This document shows positions 15,106 to 22,605 of a stretch of DNA of 33,771 bases, one piece after another. The translations under genes were made by a program, and so were the position numbers. Within the stretch, counting starts at the first letter, position 1. The number at the start of each line of letters is the position of its first letter. The notes under the pieces are model-generated. The model saw only the letters and a program-made list of their open reading frames with translations. It was not told the origin of the DNA and did no database searches. The stretch is from Candidatus Moduliflexus flocculans. Its GTDB lineage: Bacteria > Moduliflexota > Moduliflexia > Moduliflexales > Moduliflexaceae. The stretch spans positions 426,411-460,181 of the forward strand of contig DF820459.1 in the NCBI GenBank assembly GCA_000739515.1. The letters run 5' to 3'.

Positions 15106-16425
15106 TTATGTCTCCCGCTGATGCAATTCCTGATATAAATTGGCGTGTTCTATCGCAATTGAGGCGTACATGGAAATCGAGGAGAGCAGATACATATTAT
15201 CCTCGTTAAACGGCTCGTCGTGGCTGTGGTTGATGACCTGAATCACGCCGATGACTTCGTTGCGGATTTTAAGCGGCACGCAAATCATGGATTGCGTTCT
15301 GAAGCCGGTGCTTTCATCAATCGAGCGGTCAAAGCGCGGATCGGCATAGACATCGGGCAGCAGCAGCGATTTGCCGGTTTTCGCCACCCAGCCGACGATC
15401 CCTTTGCCGGCAGACAGGCGTTTATGCCGGATTGAGGGCCCGGCCATGCCGAGCGCGACTTCAAAGATCAAATCTTTCGTCTCTTTTTCCACTAACAGCA
15501 GCGACACCGCCTCGACTCCCATAATTTTTTGAATCTGCCCCATCACAATATGCAGCACTTCGTTGAAATCAAGCGTCGAGGTCAACACGCGCCCGACATC
15601 GTTTAACAGCGTCAATTCGCGGATGCGATTCGTCAAGTAGCTGACATCCTGAAAGATCATCAAGGCGCCAATGTATTTTTGATCGTCAGACATGATGTTG
15701 GAAAAATTGAAATCCAGCGCCTTTTTCTCTTGCAGGAGCGTCATTTCGATATTGACAGCTTTTTTCGACGTTTTCAGGCGAAGCAGAATTTCCTGAAATT
15801 GCCCGTCATATCGCTTGCCAAGCACATCGGAGACGTCATGACCGATAATTTGCATTTCATCCTTGCCGATCATCCGCCTTGCCGCAGGATTGACATACAC
15901 AACTGTATCGGCCTCATTGATTTCCAGAATACCATCGCCGACTCTATACAGCATAGTCTCGAAATGTTTGCGCTCGACGAGGAGTTCCTCAACCACGACA
16001 CGCGGCGAGCGCCCTTCGAATCCGAAGGTGCGGTTTTCAAGCGACGCGGCGGGCAAATTGCTTTCAAGCAGGCGCAGGCTGCGCAGCAGATTATTCGCCA
16101 CATCCATGATATAGCCTTTCGCAATATACATGTCAGCGTCGGCTTCGATAATATGGTATGTTTCAGATGCCGTGAGCGGGGACAGCACAATCACTTTGAT
16201 TCCGGCAAACTCAGGCTGCGTTTTCAGGTAACGGCATAAGCGCACGCCATCAATGCCGGGCATAAATAAATCAAGCACGACAAATTCAGGCAGATGGGCG
16301 CGGATTGCTTCCAATCCTTCGATGCCATTGTACGCTTTAAACACGACATATCCTTCCCGGCTGACAATTTCGGCCAATGCCTTACTTGACGCTTGATCGT
16401 TATCAATAATCACGAGTTTTTTCAT
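15106..16425 (-). CDS. Response regulator with PAS and GAF domains, no output domain
   Basis: The 439-aa protein starts with a receiver domain (1-120): acidic pair D8/D10, phosphoacceptor D52 in VVLDLFMPGIDG, S81 and K102 in YIAKG. A PAS domain follows (about 165-285; GDGILEINEADTVVYVNPAA is the typical start), then a GAF domain (about 300-435; LTLLNDVGRVLTSTLDFNEVL and GKGIVGWVAKTGKSLLLPDV are typical). No histidine kinase, GGDEF, HD-GYP or DNA-binding domain is present, so the output must be protein-protein. The ATG at 16425 has AAGGAAG 5 bases upstream; the long upstream extension is part of a repeat reading VLSLSKE. It lies between the AAA ATPase and the alarmone hydrolase on one strand, probably as an operon. 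Confidence 0.9.
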   Translation of the reverse strand: MKKLVIIDNDQASSKALAEIVSREGYVVFKAYNGIEGLEAIRAHLPEFVVLDLFMPGIDGVRLCRYLKTQPEFAGIKVIVLSPLTASETYHIIEADADMYIAKGYIMDVANNLLRSLRLLESNLPAASLENRTFGFEGRSPRVVVEELLVERKHFETMLYRVGDGILEINEADTVVYVNPAARRMIGKDEMQIIGHDVSDVLGKRYDGQFQEILLRLKTSKKAVNIEMTLLQEKKALDFNFSNIMSDDQKYIGALMIFQDVSYLTNRIRELTLLNDVGRVLTSTLDFNEVLHIVMGQIQKIMGVEAVSLLLVEKETKDLIFEVALGMAGPSIRHKRLSAGKGIVGWVAKTGKSLLLPDVYADPRFDRSIDESTGFRTQSMICVPLKIRNEVIGVIQVINHSHDEPFNEDNMYLLSSISMYASIAIEHANLYQELHQRET

Positions 16426-16431
16426 ACACGC

Positions 16432-16461
16432 TTCCTTCGACAAACTCAGGACAAACGGAGG
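16432..16461. repeat. Fragment of a widespread interspersed repeat
   Basis: On the minus strand the sequence reads CGTTTGTCCTGAGTTTGTCG followed by AAGGAAG and, in the extended frame, would encode PFVLSLSKEA. I recognise this as a repeat fragment common between genes in many environmental genomes. Here its end supplies the ribosome-binding site of the REC-PAS-GAF gene. Confidence 0.5.
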
Positions 16462-16486
16462 GAAATGACTTCTTACGTCCTGACAA

Positions 16487-18019
16487 TTACACCGATGCCC
16501 TTCGCGCGCGGGTCTCCGCCCATTTGCGCAAGGCGGCAATATGTTCAGCCATTGTTTGCGACAATGGCACAGTTTCTCGCAAACTGCGCGTCACGTCGTC
16601 GGTCGTTAATGGCCGCCCATGTTCAAACGCATCATACAATGCCGAAATAATCACCTGCTCGATTTCCGCGCCACTAAAGCCATCGGATGCCTGACGCAGC
16701 ATGTCCATATCAAAGTGCTGCGGCGACCGATGCCGTTTTTTGAGATGAATATGAAAAATTTCCTGACGTTCCTGTTCTCCGGGCAAATCCACGAAAAAGA
16801 TTTCATCAAAGCGTCCCTTTCGCAGCAGCTCTGGTGGCAGCAGCGAAATATCATTCGCGGTTGCGATTACGAACACCGATTTTTCCTTTTCTTGCAGCCA
16901 TGTCAGAAAGGTGCCAAAGACGCGAGCCGCCGTTCCGGCGTCGCTATAATGCGAACTGGCCGAGCCGGACAAGCCTTTTTCGATTTCGTCAATCCATAAA
17001 ATGCACGGAGCGATAGATTCCGCTAACTTAATCGCTTTGCGCACGTTTTCTTCCGATGAGCCGACCAAGCCGCTGAACACTTTGCCGAGATCAAGCCTTA
17101 GCAGCGGCACTTTCCACTGCGAGGCCACCGCTTTGGCCGTCAACGATTTGCCGCAGCCTTGCACGCCAACCAGGAGCAATCCTTTTGGCACGGGCAGGCC
17201 GAATTTTCGGGCGTCTTCCGTGAAGGCCACGTCGCGTTTCGCGAGCCAGCGTTTCAACGACGCCACACCGCCGATTTCCTCAAAGGTTTCGTCGGGCGAA
17301 AAATATTCGAGAATACCGGACTTGCGGATAATCTGTTTTTTCTCCGCTAAAATCATTGGAATTGCGCCTTCACCGATTTTCTGATGCGCGAGAAACGCCT
17401 TGCTTAACGCACTCTGCATTTCATTCAGCGTCAAGCCTTGCGAGGCTTTTAACAGCCGTTCGCGCTGTTCTTTTTTCAGTTTGGTCGTTTTCGCGGACTG
17501 ACGCTCCTCGATAAACTGGTCTAACATGCCGCCCAATTCATCCAATGTCGGCAAGTCAACGTCAAACACGACGACTTCTTTCGATAATTCATCTGGCAGC
17601 GTCAGAATCGGCGACAGCAAAATCAGCGTTTTCCCGCTCTGCGCTAATGCCCGCGCGGCGTCTCGCAGCCGTCGCGTCACTTGATGATTCACTAAAAACG
17701 GATGAAAATCAAGCAGCACAAACATGGCCTTGTCTTTGGCGTTGATGATGTGATTCAACACTTGCAGTGGGTCTGTCAACGAACGATCCGCCTCGCCGAG
17801 CGCGATATTTTTTAAGCCGCAGGTTTCCGTCCAGACCCAGAGCTTTTTGCGTTGATCATCTCCAATCGCAATTTGCTCGATGGCTTGAAGCACCCGTTCT
17901 TCTTCCCACGAAACAAGGTACAATAGAGGATAGCCAGCCTGGATATGCAATCGGATATCTTGCATTACGCCTGAAACCGACGACGATGTGTCATTTTCCT
18001 GTTTGCGCATATTGGTCAT
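16487..18019 (-). CDS. Ycf46-like AAA ATPase
   Basis: This 510-aa protein has a divergent N-terminal region (about 1-235) resembling an inactive P-loop domain ([26 protein letters not shown]) and a canonical C-terminal AAA module. Walker A is GVQGCGKS at about 285-292, Walker B is ILWIDEIEK at about 340-348, and [16 protein letters not shown] supplies sensor and arginine-finger residues. The architecture and length match the Ycf46 family, which in cyanobacteria affects inorganic-carbon and photosynthesis regulation but is widespread and poorly understood in other bacteria. The start is uncertain: ATG at 18019 is preferred over TTG at 18049 and ATG at 18010. It is upstream of the receiver protein and hydrolase genes on the same strand. 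Confidence 0.85.
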   Translation of the reverse strand: MTNMRKQENDTSSSVSGVMQDIRLHIQAGYPLLYLVSWEEERVLQAIEQIAIGDDQRKKLWVWTETCGLKNIALGEADRSLTDPLQVLNHIINAKDKAMFVLLDFHPFLVNHQVTRRLRDAARALAQSGKTLILLSPILTLPDELSKEVVVFDVDLPTLDELGGMLDQFIEERQSAKTTKLKKEQRERLLKASQGLTLNEMQSALSKAFLAHQKIGEGAIPMILAEKKQIIRKSGILEYFSPDETFEEIGGVASLKRWLAKRDVAFTEDARKFGLPVPKGLLLVGVQGCGKSLTAKAVASQWKVPLLRLDLGKVFSGLVGSSEENVRKAIKLAESIAPCILWIDEIEKGLSGSASSHYSDAGTAARVFGTFLTWLQEKEKSVFVIATANDISLLPPELLRKGRFDEIFFVDLPGEQERQEIFHIHLKKRHRSPQHFDMDMLRQASDGFSGAEIEQVIISALYDAFEHGRPLTTDDVTRSLRETVPLSQTMAEHIAALRKWAETRARRASV

Positions 18020-18080
18020 GTGTCTGCCACCATTTTCGCATTTTGTCAAGCGAAACTTGCGACAGTTTCATGGTCGGGGT

Positions 18081-18443
18081 TTATTCGTCTCGATGCACGA
18101 GCTGCGGCGAAAATGCCGGGAGACAGACCGCAATATACTCCGCGCCCTCCGTGCCAGGCGTGCTGTATTGCACCCACTCGCCGCGATGCGCGATCACGGC
18201 TTGTCCGGCGGCGACATCTACCGCGCCGTCACGTGTCGTTACGCGCAGCATCCCTTTCAACACAATGGTATATTCGTCAAATTCCGGCTGCTGCCCCGGT
18301 TCGATCCACCCTGACGGGCTGGTCATTCGCGCAATGCTGAGCGCATCAGTGTTCGAATTCACGCGCCCGATAAATTCTTCGATAATTTTGGGCGTATTGC
18401 CAGCCGCTTCAATAATAGATGGCTGTTGAATAAGAGTTGGCAT
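18081..18443 (-). CDS. Small cupin protein
   Basis: This single-domain 120-aa cupin has PGQQPEFDEYTIVLKGMLRV as motif 1 (residues about 49-68) and GQAVIAHRGEWVQYSTPG as motif 2. Motif 1 lacks the usual two histidines (E-F-D-E instead of HxH), so metal binding is doubtful. It resembles the ethanolamine-utilisation EutQ-type or generic cupins. AGGGGGA lies 6 bases before the ATG at 18443. It stands 61 bases upstream of the Ycf46-like gene and could be co-transcribed with it. Function is unknown. Confidence 0.75.
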   Translation of the reverse strand: MPTLIQQPSIIEAAGNTPKIIEEFIGRVNSNTDALSIARMTSPSGWIEPGQQPEFDEYTIVLKGMLRVTTRDGAVDVAAGQAVIAHRGEWVQYSTPGTEGAEYIAVCLPAFSPQLVHRDE

Positions 18444-18505
18444 GTTATTTCCCCCTCAGCACGAACTAAATGGTTCAACGTTTCAGTATAGTGCATTGTT
18501 ACATG

Positions 18506-18549
18506 AATTCTTAGGAGTGCGAAATCAAGATTTCGCACTCCTAAGAATT
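18506..18549. repeat. Perfect palindrome, 21-bp arms, 2-base spacer
   Basis: Arms 18506-18526 and 18529-18549 are exact complements around AA. The core AGGAGTGCGAAATC/GATTTCGCACTCCT is also found, less perfectly, at 153-201. A DNA palindrome this perfect either cruciforms or was recently amplified. Confidence 0.85.
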
Positions 18550-18598
18550 ACTGAAACGGTGTAATAGGACACTGTTTCATAAATTTTTCATCGTTTGC

Positions 18599-18648
18599 AG
18601 GAGGGTCACATCTCGATTTGACAGGCGAAATCGAGATGTCGCGTTCCT
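18599..18648. repeat. Hairpin of the AGGAG...TCCT family
   Basis: ACATCTCGATTT (18608-18619) and AAATCGAGATGT (18628-18639) are perfect complements around an 8-base loop, with AGGA (18599-18602) and TCCT (18645-18648) outside. Aligned to 153-201, the paired positions change together (T/A to C/G), consistent with conserved base pairing. Confidence 0.7.
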
Positions 18649-18709
18649 AAAAATTCATGCAACAATGTAGTAAGATTATTCACTTGCATTGCACTGAAAA
18701 AGAGCTATT

Positions 18710-18728
18710 AGACACCGTCAAGGTGTCT
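18710..18728. repeat. AGACACC/GGTGTCT hairpin
   Basis: AGACACC (18710-18716) and GGTGTCT (18722-18728) pair around GTCAA. It has the same stem core as the 13-bp-arm hairpin at 14390-14420. Confidence 0.6.
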
Positions 18729-18890
18729 GAACACCGTAACACATAATGTTGTATGCTTGACGACGAGAATAGCGCTGTAAAACAATGCTCTCTGTCAATA
18801 TATTACTGCTGCTAAAAAAGAAATAGATCAACCGTTTCTGATGGATATTTGTCTTGACGTGCTTTTTTAGAGGTCGCAGCAGCGAGAGGC

Positions 18891-20522
18891 TTATAACACG
18901 CGTGCATGCCTGATGGCATTTTTAATGTCGGGAACTAACGAGGCGGCCACGCTGAGAGAGCGTATGCCGGTGTTTAACAGGCGAGACATGGCATTCGCTC
19001 GTCCAGCAAGCTCTCCGCACAATGATACGGGCGTATCACCGGCTTCTTGAACGACGATCTCGATCAATCGGAGAATCGCGGGATGATCGTCAATGAAATA
19101 CTCTGTGACGGTAGAGCTTTCCCGCCCGGCGGCCATTGTGTATTGCGTCAGATCATTCGTCCCGATGCTGAAAAAGTCGACATACTGTCTCAGCATTGAG
19201 ACTGACAGCGCGGCGGCGGGCGTTTCGATCATCGCGCCGAGACGCGGTCGTTCGTGAATGCCCATGTTATCAGCTAACTCACGCAATCGCGCCGCAATCC
19301 CAACGATGTCGTCTTCTGTCGTCACCATTGGAATTAATATGCCGATCTGAAACTGTCGGGAGACTTGCAGCACTGCTGACAACTGCGTTTCCAGCAATTC
19401 AGGATATTCTCGCAAGACACGCACGCCGCGCCGCCCTAAAAATGGATCAGGCTCCGGAGGCAGATGGAGATAAATCGGATTTTTATCTGCGCCAATATCA
19501 AGCAGACGCACGTCAATGCGTATTCCACGCGCCGGAGACAAACTTTCAAGCAAAAAACGCGTGAATTCTTGCTCTGACGGAAAATGCTTGGCGGCCATAA
19601 AAAATGGCTCGGTGCGAAATAAGCCGATCCCATCCGCCCCGAGTTCCATCGCTAATTCGACATCTTCACGGCTGCGGACATTCGCCATGACAGACACAGC
19701 GCAGCCATCGCAGGTGATTGCGCGTCCGGCGCGGCATGCTCGCACTCTTGCGTCCTTTTCGCGCTGCAATTCGCCGCCTGCCTCTTCGTAGTGTTGGAGC
19801 GCCTGCGCATCCGGCTTGACGATGACCTCCCCTTTCGCGCCATCCACCAGCAGCAAATCCCCTGCATGCACGATGTCAAGGAGTTTTGGCACGCCCCCCA
19901 CGCACGGGATGCCCAGTTCGCGCGCCAATAGCGCCGCATGCGCTGCGCGGCCAGCAAATTCGGCGATAACGGCAACAGTGGTCGTTCGCGAGAGAAACAC
20001 CGTATCGGATGGGAGCAGCCGACTCGCGACCAACACCGTGTTTGCAGGCAGATGTTCAAGGCTATGCGCCTGAATGCCAGCCAATGACAGCAGCAAACGC
20101 CGTGATAAATCATCTATGTCGTCGCCACGTTCGCGAAGAACCGGGTCGTTCAATTCTCTGAATCTGCTCGCTAACAGTCTGAATGCCATTCTGATCACAT
20201 GTTCGGCATTGATTCGCTCGACTTCCAGCGTCTTCTTCAAATCTTCGATAATGGTTCGATCAAGGAGCATCGCTTCTTGCGCGAGGAAGATATCCGCCGA
20301 TTCTTTGCCTAATTTCCCCTCCATTCGCTTCGCGTCAATGATTAAGTTCCGCCGTACATCAACAATCGCTTTTTCAATGCGAACTTTCTCGCCAGCAATT
20401 TGGGCGTCATCTATTTTATAGAATTCCGTGTCGCGTTTCAGCACATCTATATAGATAAATGCCGTCCCTTTCGCCACGCCCGGCGACACGCCTTCGCCCT
20501 TTAATATCAACATCGCGTTCAT
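18891..20522 (-). CDS. ptsI: PTS enzyme I (phosphoenolpyruvate-protein phosphotransferase), divergent
   Basis: The 543-aa protein transfers phosphate from PEP to HPr. The N-terminal domain runs from ILKGEGVSPGVAKG; the swivelling domain has FAGRAAHAALLAR with active His195. The PEP-binding barrel shows GADGIGLFRTEPFF, DIGADKNPIYL, PDPFLGRRGVR, GAMIETPAAAL, GTNDLTQYTMAAGRE and SLCGELAGR with the catalytic Cys502. The usual GGRTSH around the histidine is GRAAH, and RTEFL reads RTEPF, so it is a divergent member. Start 20522 is chosen over 20528 because AGAGG then sits 7 bases upstream. No HPr, EII or HPr kinase is nearby; it may serve a regulatory rather than transport PTS. Confidence 0.9.
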   Translation of the reverse strand: MNAMLILKGEGVSPGVAKGTAFIYIDVLKRDTEFYKIDDAQIAGEKVRIEKAIVDVRRNLIIDAKRMEGKLGKESADIFLAQEAMLLDRTIIEDLKKTLEVERINAEHVIRMAFRLLASRFRELNDPVLRERGDDIDDLSRRLLLSLAGIQAHSLEHLPANTVLVASRLLPSDTVFLSRTTTVAVIAEFAGRAAHAALLARELGIPCVGGVPKLLDIVHAGDLLLVDGAKGEVIVKPDAQALQHYEEAGGELQREKDARVRACRAGRAITCDGCAVSVMANVRSREDVELAMELGADGIGLFRTEPFFMAAKHFPSEQEFTRFLLESLSPARGIRIDVRLLDIGADKNPIYLHLPPEPDPFLGRRGVRVLREYPELLETQLSAVLQVSRQFQIGILIPMVTTEDDIVGIAARLRELADNMGIHERPRLGAMIETPAAALSVSMLRQYVDFFSIGTNDLTQYTMAAGRESSTVTEYFIDDHPAILRLIEIVVQEAGDTPVSLCGELAGRANAMSRLLNTGIRSLSVAASLVPDIKNAIRHARVL

Positions 20523-20534
20523 GCTCATGCCTCT

Positions 20535-20849
20535 TTATTTTTCTGAAAAGGCGCGTTTCGCGTCCGCAAACGTGCCGCTGAACAGTAATTTTCCCCGCTT
20601 CCAGGACTTTGACGCAGCATCAGCGTCGTACACTTCAACCGTGCGGTCCGCTAATGAAATCACATAATAGTAATCCGGCATATCTTCCGGATCATCACCA
20701 AGCCGGAGTGCCCGGCGCACGTCCTCAAAATCCTGCTCATCATCCGGCAAATTCGGAATCACGCCGGTCGGATACCCATCCCGATACACGCAAAATTGGT
20801 ACGTTTTCTGGTTCTTATTGATCATTTCTACATGCGCTCGCGTACTCAT
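20535..20849 (-). CDS. Uncharacterised 104-aa protein
   Basis: This soluble, acidic protein begins MSTRAHVEMINKNQKTYQF and continues with YRDGYPTGVIPNLPDD, resembling the opening of small hypothetical proteins that start MxTRAxxxI...WDGYP and occur in bacteria and phages. A central EDVRRALRLGDDPED helix is followed by beta-strand text DYYYVISLADRTVEVYDAD. No catalytic motif is visible. Only a weak ribosome site (GAAGAAC) precedes the ATG. It ends 12 bases before the enzyme I start codon, so the two are probably co-transcribed. Confidence 0.7.
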   Translation of the reverse strand: MSTRAHVEMINKNQKTYQFCVYRDGYPTGVIPNLPDDEQDFEDVRRALRLGDDPEDMPDYYYVISLADRTVEVYDADAASKSWKRGKLLFSGTFADAKRAFSEK

Positions 20850-20892
20850 AATTTGTTCTTCTATCGCGGATATAATCGCGAATGTTCGCTAC

Positions 20893-21159
20893 TTACAGAT
20901 GAAGGCGATATTTCTTGGCATGCGCATTAATCATCGCAATGGTTTGATGAATCCGCTGCAACTGCCGATTCTTCGCATTCATTTCCATCTGATTTTCCAG
21001 CGGAATAATCATTGCCCTGATTTCGCGCTGCACAATCGTCAAATGACCGAGCAGCGCTTTTAACTCATCAACGGTATAACGTTTTATCACAGTGGGATTG
21101 AGGCAGATCAGGCCATCAGCAATATCGGAGGCGACTTTTTTCGGATTGAATGATGCCAT
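20893..21159 (-). CDS. Uncharacterised 88-aa helical protein
   Basis: This small soluble protein is predicted mostly helical with a basic end. Text such as YTVDELKALLGHLTIVQREIRAM and NRQLQRIHQTIAMINAH suggests two long amphipathic helices, perhaps a coiled-coil dimer. AAGGAG sits 6 bases before the ATG at 21159, supporting a real gene. It lies 43 bases upstream of the 104-aa protein gene, in line with ptsI. I do not recognise a family. Confidence 0.7.
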   Translation of the reverse strand: MASFNPKKVASDIADGLICLNPTVIKRYTVDELKALLGHLTIVQREIRAMIIPLENQMEMNAKNRQLQRIHQTIAMINAHAKKYRLHL

Positions 21160-21215
21160 AATTGCTCCTTTTCATAAATCAGGTATTACCCATTCGATCA
21201 TATTTGTCTTATCAA

Positions 21216-21246
21216 GAATTCCGAGGTCTTCAAAACCTCGGAATTC
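21216..21246. repeat. Perfect 12-bp-arm palindrome
   Basis: GAATTCCGAGGT (21216-21227) and ACCTCGGAATTC (21235-21246) pair around CTTCAAA. The centre resembles the GGTTTT-AAAACC centre of the palindromes at 4236-4270 and 28435-28467, while the outer arms differ. It lies in the 486-base gene-free stretch 21160-21645. Confidence 0.75.
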
Positions 21247-21338
21247 TGAATTGATGCTCGTTTTTAAGTAACTACAAGGATTTCCAGAATTTTGCTTGAT
21301 ACCAGGCGTTTTCTCCAAACGAACGTCAAAGAAATCAA

Positions 21339-21505
21339 CTGATAACTCATGTTACGCAACGTCACCGACAATTCCCCTCCTGGGAGGGGCAGGGGTGGGT
21401 GACCATGTTCTCGGCGTTTTGCCATCGGCAACCCACCCCCAGCCCCTCCCAGGAGGGGAGTTCACGATCATCGGATTGAATTCGCTGCGTAACATCAGCT
21501 GATAA
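21339..21505. mobile_element. MITE family 1, copy C, with 7-bp target duplication
   Basis: The element is 21346-21498 (153 bp). The ends CTCATGTTACGCAAC and GCTGCGTAACATCAG are inverted repeats with two mismatches. CTGATAA stands immediately on both sides (21339-21345 and 21499-21505), a perfect 7-bp target duplication. The two C/G palindromes around CCTGGGAGG and CCCAGGAGG are present; the central 35 bases are unique to this copy. Confidence 0.9.
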
Positions 21506-21506
21506 T

Positions 21507-21622
21507 GTAACTATTTAGCCCGTAGGGCTTCAAGTGTTGTAGCAGGCGATGTCAACACTCGTCCCTACCGCGTAGCGGTTGTGGGAGCGTATCGCCTACG
21601 GCGAAAATAGCTAAATAGTTAC
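21507..21622. repeat. GTA-hairpin element, copy 2, perfect 13-bp terminal repeats
   Basis: The ends GTAACTATTTAGC (21507-21519) and GCTAAATAGTTAC (21610-21622) are exact inverted repeats. Inside are AGCCC-GTA-GGGCT (21517-21529), ACCGC-GTA-GCGGT (21567-21579) and TCGCC-TAC-GGCGA (21592-21604), identical in sequence and order to the copy at 7414-7584, plus AGTGTTG (21533-21539)/CAACACT (21553-21559). The element begins 9 bases after MITE copy C. I find no clear target duplication. Confidence 0.75.
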
Positions 21623-21645
21623 TTTATAATTACTTAGCCAACCTA

Positions 21646-22605
21646 TTACTGCTCGTTGTGTTGTTCAAGCCACGCCAGCATCGCGCGGATGCTGCCAGTG
21701 GCAAGGCAAATGCTCGTGTCCGCCGCGCCATAATACAGGTGAATCGTGTCGCAGTCAGGCGCGATGGTATAGCCGCATGGAAAGACGGCATACCCGACAT
21801 CTCCGACGCGTTCGTAAGGTTCTTCCGGGCCGAAAATCCACTCATCGCCGCGTTGCAGGCAATGTTCCGGCGTGCGCAGATCAAACAGCGCTAATCCGAC
21901 GCGATACAGGCAGCCTGCCGCGTTCTGCCGCACGCCGTGATAGAGCATCAGCCAGCCCTGTGGCGTTTCGATGGGCGGAGGCGACAGGCCGATTTTATTC
22001 GCGTCCCACCAGCCGCCGCGCCGGGCTTTCAGCATTTGTTTTTGGCTACCCCAGTGCCGCAGATCGGCGGAATAGGAAATCCAGATATGCGCGCCGGTAT
22101 GCGCGCTGGGATCACTGATCGGGCGATGAATCAACGCCCAATAATCGCCGATGCGATGCGGCAACAGGGTCGCGTCTTTATCGTCCGGCGGCATGATCAG
22201 GCCATAGCGTTCGAACTGGCGGAAGTCGTCCGTCAGCGCTAACGCCACGCCCGGCCCTTCACGGGTGTAAGCCGTGTACACGACAGCATACCGTTCTAAT
22301 TCCGGGATGTAGGTAATGCGCGGGTCTTCGATGCCCCATGCTTCTTCCGGGAAATGTTCGGGTTCTGGCATGAACGTCGGTTCGGCGTCAATCTGCCAGC
22401 CATCCAGCCCGTTGGCAGAACGCGCCGCGCAGAGGTGCGAATGCCCGCGCCGATCCTCTGCGCGGCATAAGAGCAGCGTCGTACCGTCGGGCAGCAGCGT
22501 CGCGCCGGGATTAAAGACGCTATGCACCGGATACGGCCAATCGTCGGCGGTCAGGATCGGATTGAGTTTATGACGGCGCAAAAGTTCGGGATAGTGCGTG
22601 TTCAT
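21646..22605 (-). CDS. GH130 family enzyme (beta-mannoside phosphorylase/hydrolase type)
   Basis: This 319-aa soluble five-bladed beta-propeller enzyme shows GH130 signatures: VFNPGATLLPDGTTLLLCRAEDRRG near residues 30-54, WGIEDPRITYI with the probable catalytic Asp94, KDATLLPHRIGDYWALIHRP, and GWLMLYHGV. Family members mostly phosphorolyse or hydrolyse beta-mannosides (beta-1,2- or beta-1,4-mannosyl bonds). The exact specificity cannot be read here. There is no signal peptide, so it acts in the cytoplasm. GGAGGGA precedes the ATG, which overlaps the stop of the GT4 gene by 4 bases (ATGA), so the two proteins are made in step. Confidence 0.88.
   Translation of the reverse strand: MNTHYPELLRRHKLNPILTADDWPYPVHSVFNPGATLLPDGTTLLLCRAEDRRGHSHLCAARSANGLDGWQIDAEPTFMPEPEHFPEEAWGIEDPRITYIPELERYAVVYTAYTREGPGVALALTDDFRQFERYGLIMPPDDKDATLLPHRIGDYWALIHRPISDPSAHTGAHIWISYSADLRHWGSQKQMLKARRGGWWDANKIGLSPPPIETPQGWLMLYHGVRQNAAGCLYRVGLALFDLRTPEHCLQRGDEWIFGPEEPYERVGDVGYAVFPCGYTIAPDCDTIHLYYGAADTSICLATGSIRAMLAWLEQHNEQ

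Larger units (their letters stand above)
18444..18890. other. Gene-free repeat-rich spacer between cupin and ptsI
   Basis: This 447-base spacer holds no coding sequence I can support. It contains the palindromes at 18506-18549, 18599-18648 and 18710-18728, and an outer inverted pair GTTTCAGT (18480-18487)/ACTGAAAC (18550-18557). A further inverted pair is TGCATTGTTACATGAATT...TTAGG (from 18492) against the complementary stretch around 18646-18669. CTGCTGC-TAAAAAAG (18806-18820) could pair with CTTTTTTA...GCAGCAG (18862-18882) just past the ptsI stop. Confidence 0.6.

Noticed and set aside
16426..16539. Longer start for the receiver protein
   Set aside because: It runs through an interspersed repeat and overlaps the end of the AAA ATPase gene; the receiver domain starts at the internal ATG with a good ribosome site.
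17767..18429. 220-codon plus-strand frame across the Ycf46 start and the cupin gene
   Set aside because: Antisense to two supported genes, with no domain pattern.
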